DNA from: Leptodontidium sp. MPI-SDFR-AT-0119
Taxonomy: Eukaryota > Ascomycota > Leotiomycetes > Helotiales > Leptodontidiaceae
NCBI GenBank assembly: GCA_020726505.1
Contig: JAHLEZ010000003.1
Coordinates: forward strand, 2,728,001 to 2,792,000
Length of the DNA: 64,000 nt
Direction of reading: 5' to 3'
The position numbers were made by a program, and so were the translations under genes. Below the pieces are notes generated by a model, which searched no databases, was not told the DNA's origin, and saw only the letters and a list, made by a program, of their open reading frames with translations. This document shows, in pieces, positions 61,506 to 64,000 of the stretch. Positions within the stretch are counted from its first letter, which is position 1. Every line of letters starts with the position of its first letter.

Positions 61506-64000
61506 TACCTTGAATGGAGTAGTGAGACTGTCTGAGTAAAGTGTGAGTTTTGGATTCTGAGATATCTTTAGGATCCTTTCACACTGGAGAGGATGGATGC
61601 AGGACTTACCGGGGAACAACGGCGTACTTATAGCAGATCGAGGGCAAGCAAAAACCCAGTAATTTCGAATCAAGAGGCAAATTATACTTTATACGTAGGG
61701 AAAAAGAAATGTACAGTACTTGGAAAGAGAGGTCAGTGACATATCAAAGAACAAACCAACCGGGCTATGGCATGGATTTGTATCGTGAAAAACGGCACAG
61801 CGAGCCCAAGCAGAAGGCGAAATTCATGGTGAACAAGTCGCCGTTCGAAATCTATGGTTTAAATTAGTGGAAAGCATGCGTTCTTTAAGTGGATCCATGT
61901 TCTTTTGAGAGGTGCTTTTGGGTTCAAGTCCACAGTATGCATGCCCGGGAAGAAATCTCCTCCCTGCTGCAAGACCCTTTGGCGGCCTGATAGGACACGA
62001 GCAAGATGATCTTTCGGCCGTGTTGACACAATTGATCGCAGATTGAGGTTCAAAACCCTATCGACTTCATTTTTTGGTTATATGGACGATGATAACGGTG
62101 CTGGTTGGGAGTACAACAGATTATCAACCAGGGTCAGATGTTGCCCCCCAAATATATCGAGCGACTTGCAGAAGTGAAAGATAGAGGGTTTGCTGTATTG
62201 CACCATAAAGATGCAATCGCAATGATCAGTTTGTGAGATATGACTAAGTGTGCTGCTGATGTATGGCCGAAGTGGGATGTGCAGATTCGATCTGTCTAGC
62301 TGCTGTTGAAATATGGTAACCCGGTCGTTGGAACAACAGGTTGCACAGCCTAACCGTTCATAGAAGGGCTTGCATGAGGGAGGGAGCTTACAGCTTTCTT
62401 GAAGAATCTTCAGCGGCCGAACACCACACTTCTTAGACTTACTACGGGCCGTGCCTCCCATTCCGTTGAAGCTGTCACTTTTGGAGTGGGCCGTGTGATA
62501 GCTCTTGTCCACTCACAGAATGAGGTGTAGTCGCCGAGCTGTAGCTTTGAACGGATGTCCGAATTTTCTGATGCTTTCTTGATAATATTCCTGTTTCAAA
62601 TCGCCTATTGCTGTATGTTGTTGGCCCCCAAACTGGAACTACTGGTATTCGAATGGCAGAGTTGATATTGATCCTTGTGCTGAACCGTGGGAGAAAACAA
62701 GGTGCTGATGGCAGGACCTAGAACGGGAAGATCTGGAATCTTATGACTGGATAATATCTGCGGGTTATCTTAATCGTATGTGTGCTGCTGGTGCCTATTG
62801 CCTGACCTAATGGTCGATACGTGAGCGGCCGAGGTGATTGTGTAACAGGAGGTTACATTCTGTGGGGTATAATGCTACTGCACAGGACAACACGAGGAGT
62901 CGGGATGGAGGCCTGCATAGTGCAGGGTGGGCTAAGCCAAGCCATGTTTCTCCTGTGGATCGTAAAGAGCCGGCATATGTATGCTCAAAACGTTATCCGG
63001 CGAAGCCATGGAGAGTTGTTGCTTTTTCTCATCGAACTTTGACTCCGTTTGGTGCGCGGAAGTCGGAGATGCCTCCGACAGGGAGACGGCTGAAGGATGT
63101 TGCATATGCAGAGAAATTCGATAATTAGAGTGCCAGAAGAGAAAATCGTTGGAAGGCGAGCTATTCCTTGTATTTTAGAATGTTTGTAACGAATGGAAGA
63201 GAAGAAAGAGCGGAGACGCGCTGGCTGCGTTTTTAAGTGGTGGGAGTCCTCCAACAGGCCAGACTCAAAGGCGGATAGAAGGACTGAAGCAAACATTACG
63301 AAGACCAACTACGATGTGAATAAATAGAAAGGAATGCCCAGAGAATTGAAAGTTACCAGGCCTACCTCCTCAAACTTGGGATGAGTTCAATGGGTGATTG
63401 GTATAAAGTTACTCACGTGATGTTTGGATTGTCCCCTTTTCTAAGCGAGAATCCACCTTCCAGTGCAATGCATGCTTCATTTATATCGTTCCGTACTCAA
63501 ACTAGGTTAACATGGAATCTTTCCGATGAGGTACAGAGGGGTGACACGAGTATCTATCATCGAAGGGCGGAAGGTTTTCCAACTGACGGGCCAAAGCATG
63601 TATGGGCTTCGGACTTACTTCCCGATTCCCGGTGGCTGACCAGCTTGAGCCAACTCAGGTTGCATCTATTCCCTCTAATTGCTGAGAGGATAGAACCTGC
63701 TGCTGTATAATACTAGCGCCTTGGTACTTGGCTAGATACATTGAGCCAATGATACTATCCATACCACGTCCGAAGAGTCTTGGGAGTAATCCGTATGCGA
63801 GATTGACTCCATAAACCCATCCACACCCAATCACTCAGTATTATCACTCTTTAGACACCTCTTCGCCCTCTTTCAAGCTCTAACATTTCGACTCCTCTTC
63901 TTCCCCCTCTTGGTATTTCAATTTTCCTCGATGCCCCAACTTCTTTTTAGTCAACGTGTCAACACCTTCAATTTGGGTCTTGACGGGCAATTTGACCTAG
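61506..64000. other. Right-hand flank, no supported genes
   Basis: 2.5 kb. Open frames at 62078-62512 (minus) and 63381-63710 (plus) exist but show neither family motifs nor spliced partners. I see no RNA gene or mobile element. Confidence 0.45.

Noticed and set aside
62078..62512. 144-codon minus-strand open frame with several Cys
   Set aside because: No recognisable motif, codon use not coding-like, and no flanking exon; likely chance.
63381..63710. 109-codon plus-strand open frame
   Set aside because: No motif or coding-like composition; treated as chance.

Overview
The window is nuclear DNA of a filamentous ascomycete (Pezizomycotina). The genes carry many short introns of about 45-60 nt with GTRNGT...(C/T)AG borders. 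A Woronin-body gene (hex1), a NACHT-type NLR, a CBM1-bearing AA9 monooxygenase and fungal Atg17, Dsc and Rcf1 proteins are present. Leotiomycetes is my best guess at class, but that is inference. I reconstructed exon structures by hand from splice borders, frame and protein family continuity. No alignment was run.

Layout. 1-20 kb is an accessory, mostly catabolic block. It holds an SDR cut by the window edge, a flavin monooxygenase fused to an acetoacetate-decarboxylase-like domain, a broken NLR, and a cupin divergent from a CocE-type hydrolase. A hypothetical gene, an aldehyde-dehydrogenase-like protein lacking its catalytic residues, an SDR divergent from a stand-alone histidinol-dehydrogenase-like enzyme, and a GH31 alpha-xylosidase-type glycosidase follow. 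20-26 kb is dense housekeeping: dscA (Golgi E3 ligase), rcf1 (respiratory supercomplex factor) and swc2 (SWR1 complex). 26.3-37 kb is gene-poor, with one conserved Ser/Tyr/Pro-rich protein in the middle. 37-48 kb has atg17, glr1 (glutathione reductase), hex1 and hmgA (homogentisate dioxygenase). 49-64 kb has an SDR pseudogene, a secreted AA9 LPMO with CBM1, icl1 (isocitrate lyase), an aromatic amino acid decarboxylase, a small cytochrome-b5/MAPR protein and a small Cys-rich protein starting MCDY. After that there is nothing I can support.

Most notable. (i) hex1 is preceded by two exons, 750 nt together, that stay open in frame with its AUG and encode a repetitive protein, yet contain no ATG in any frame. 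A CTG in strong context sits just inside the open frame, so a long Hex1 isoform started at a non-AUG codon is plausible. (ii) The MCDY gene has a similar ATG-free upstream exon with coding-like codon use. (iii) The ALDH-like protein has lost both catalytic residues and has gained a C-terminal membrane helix. (iv) atg17 and glr1 each carry a one-base insertion near the 3' end; the glr1 one removes the active-site His. Together with an A9G27 tract nearby, this points to base-level sequence error rather than biology. (v) The NLR and one SDR are true-looking pseudogenes with several independent lesions.

The tyrosine-related genes (hmgA, aromatic decarboxylase) and icl1 lie in the same 12 kb but are not an obvious cluster. 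No tRNA, rRNA, CRISPR array or intact transposon was seen.
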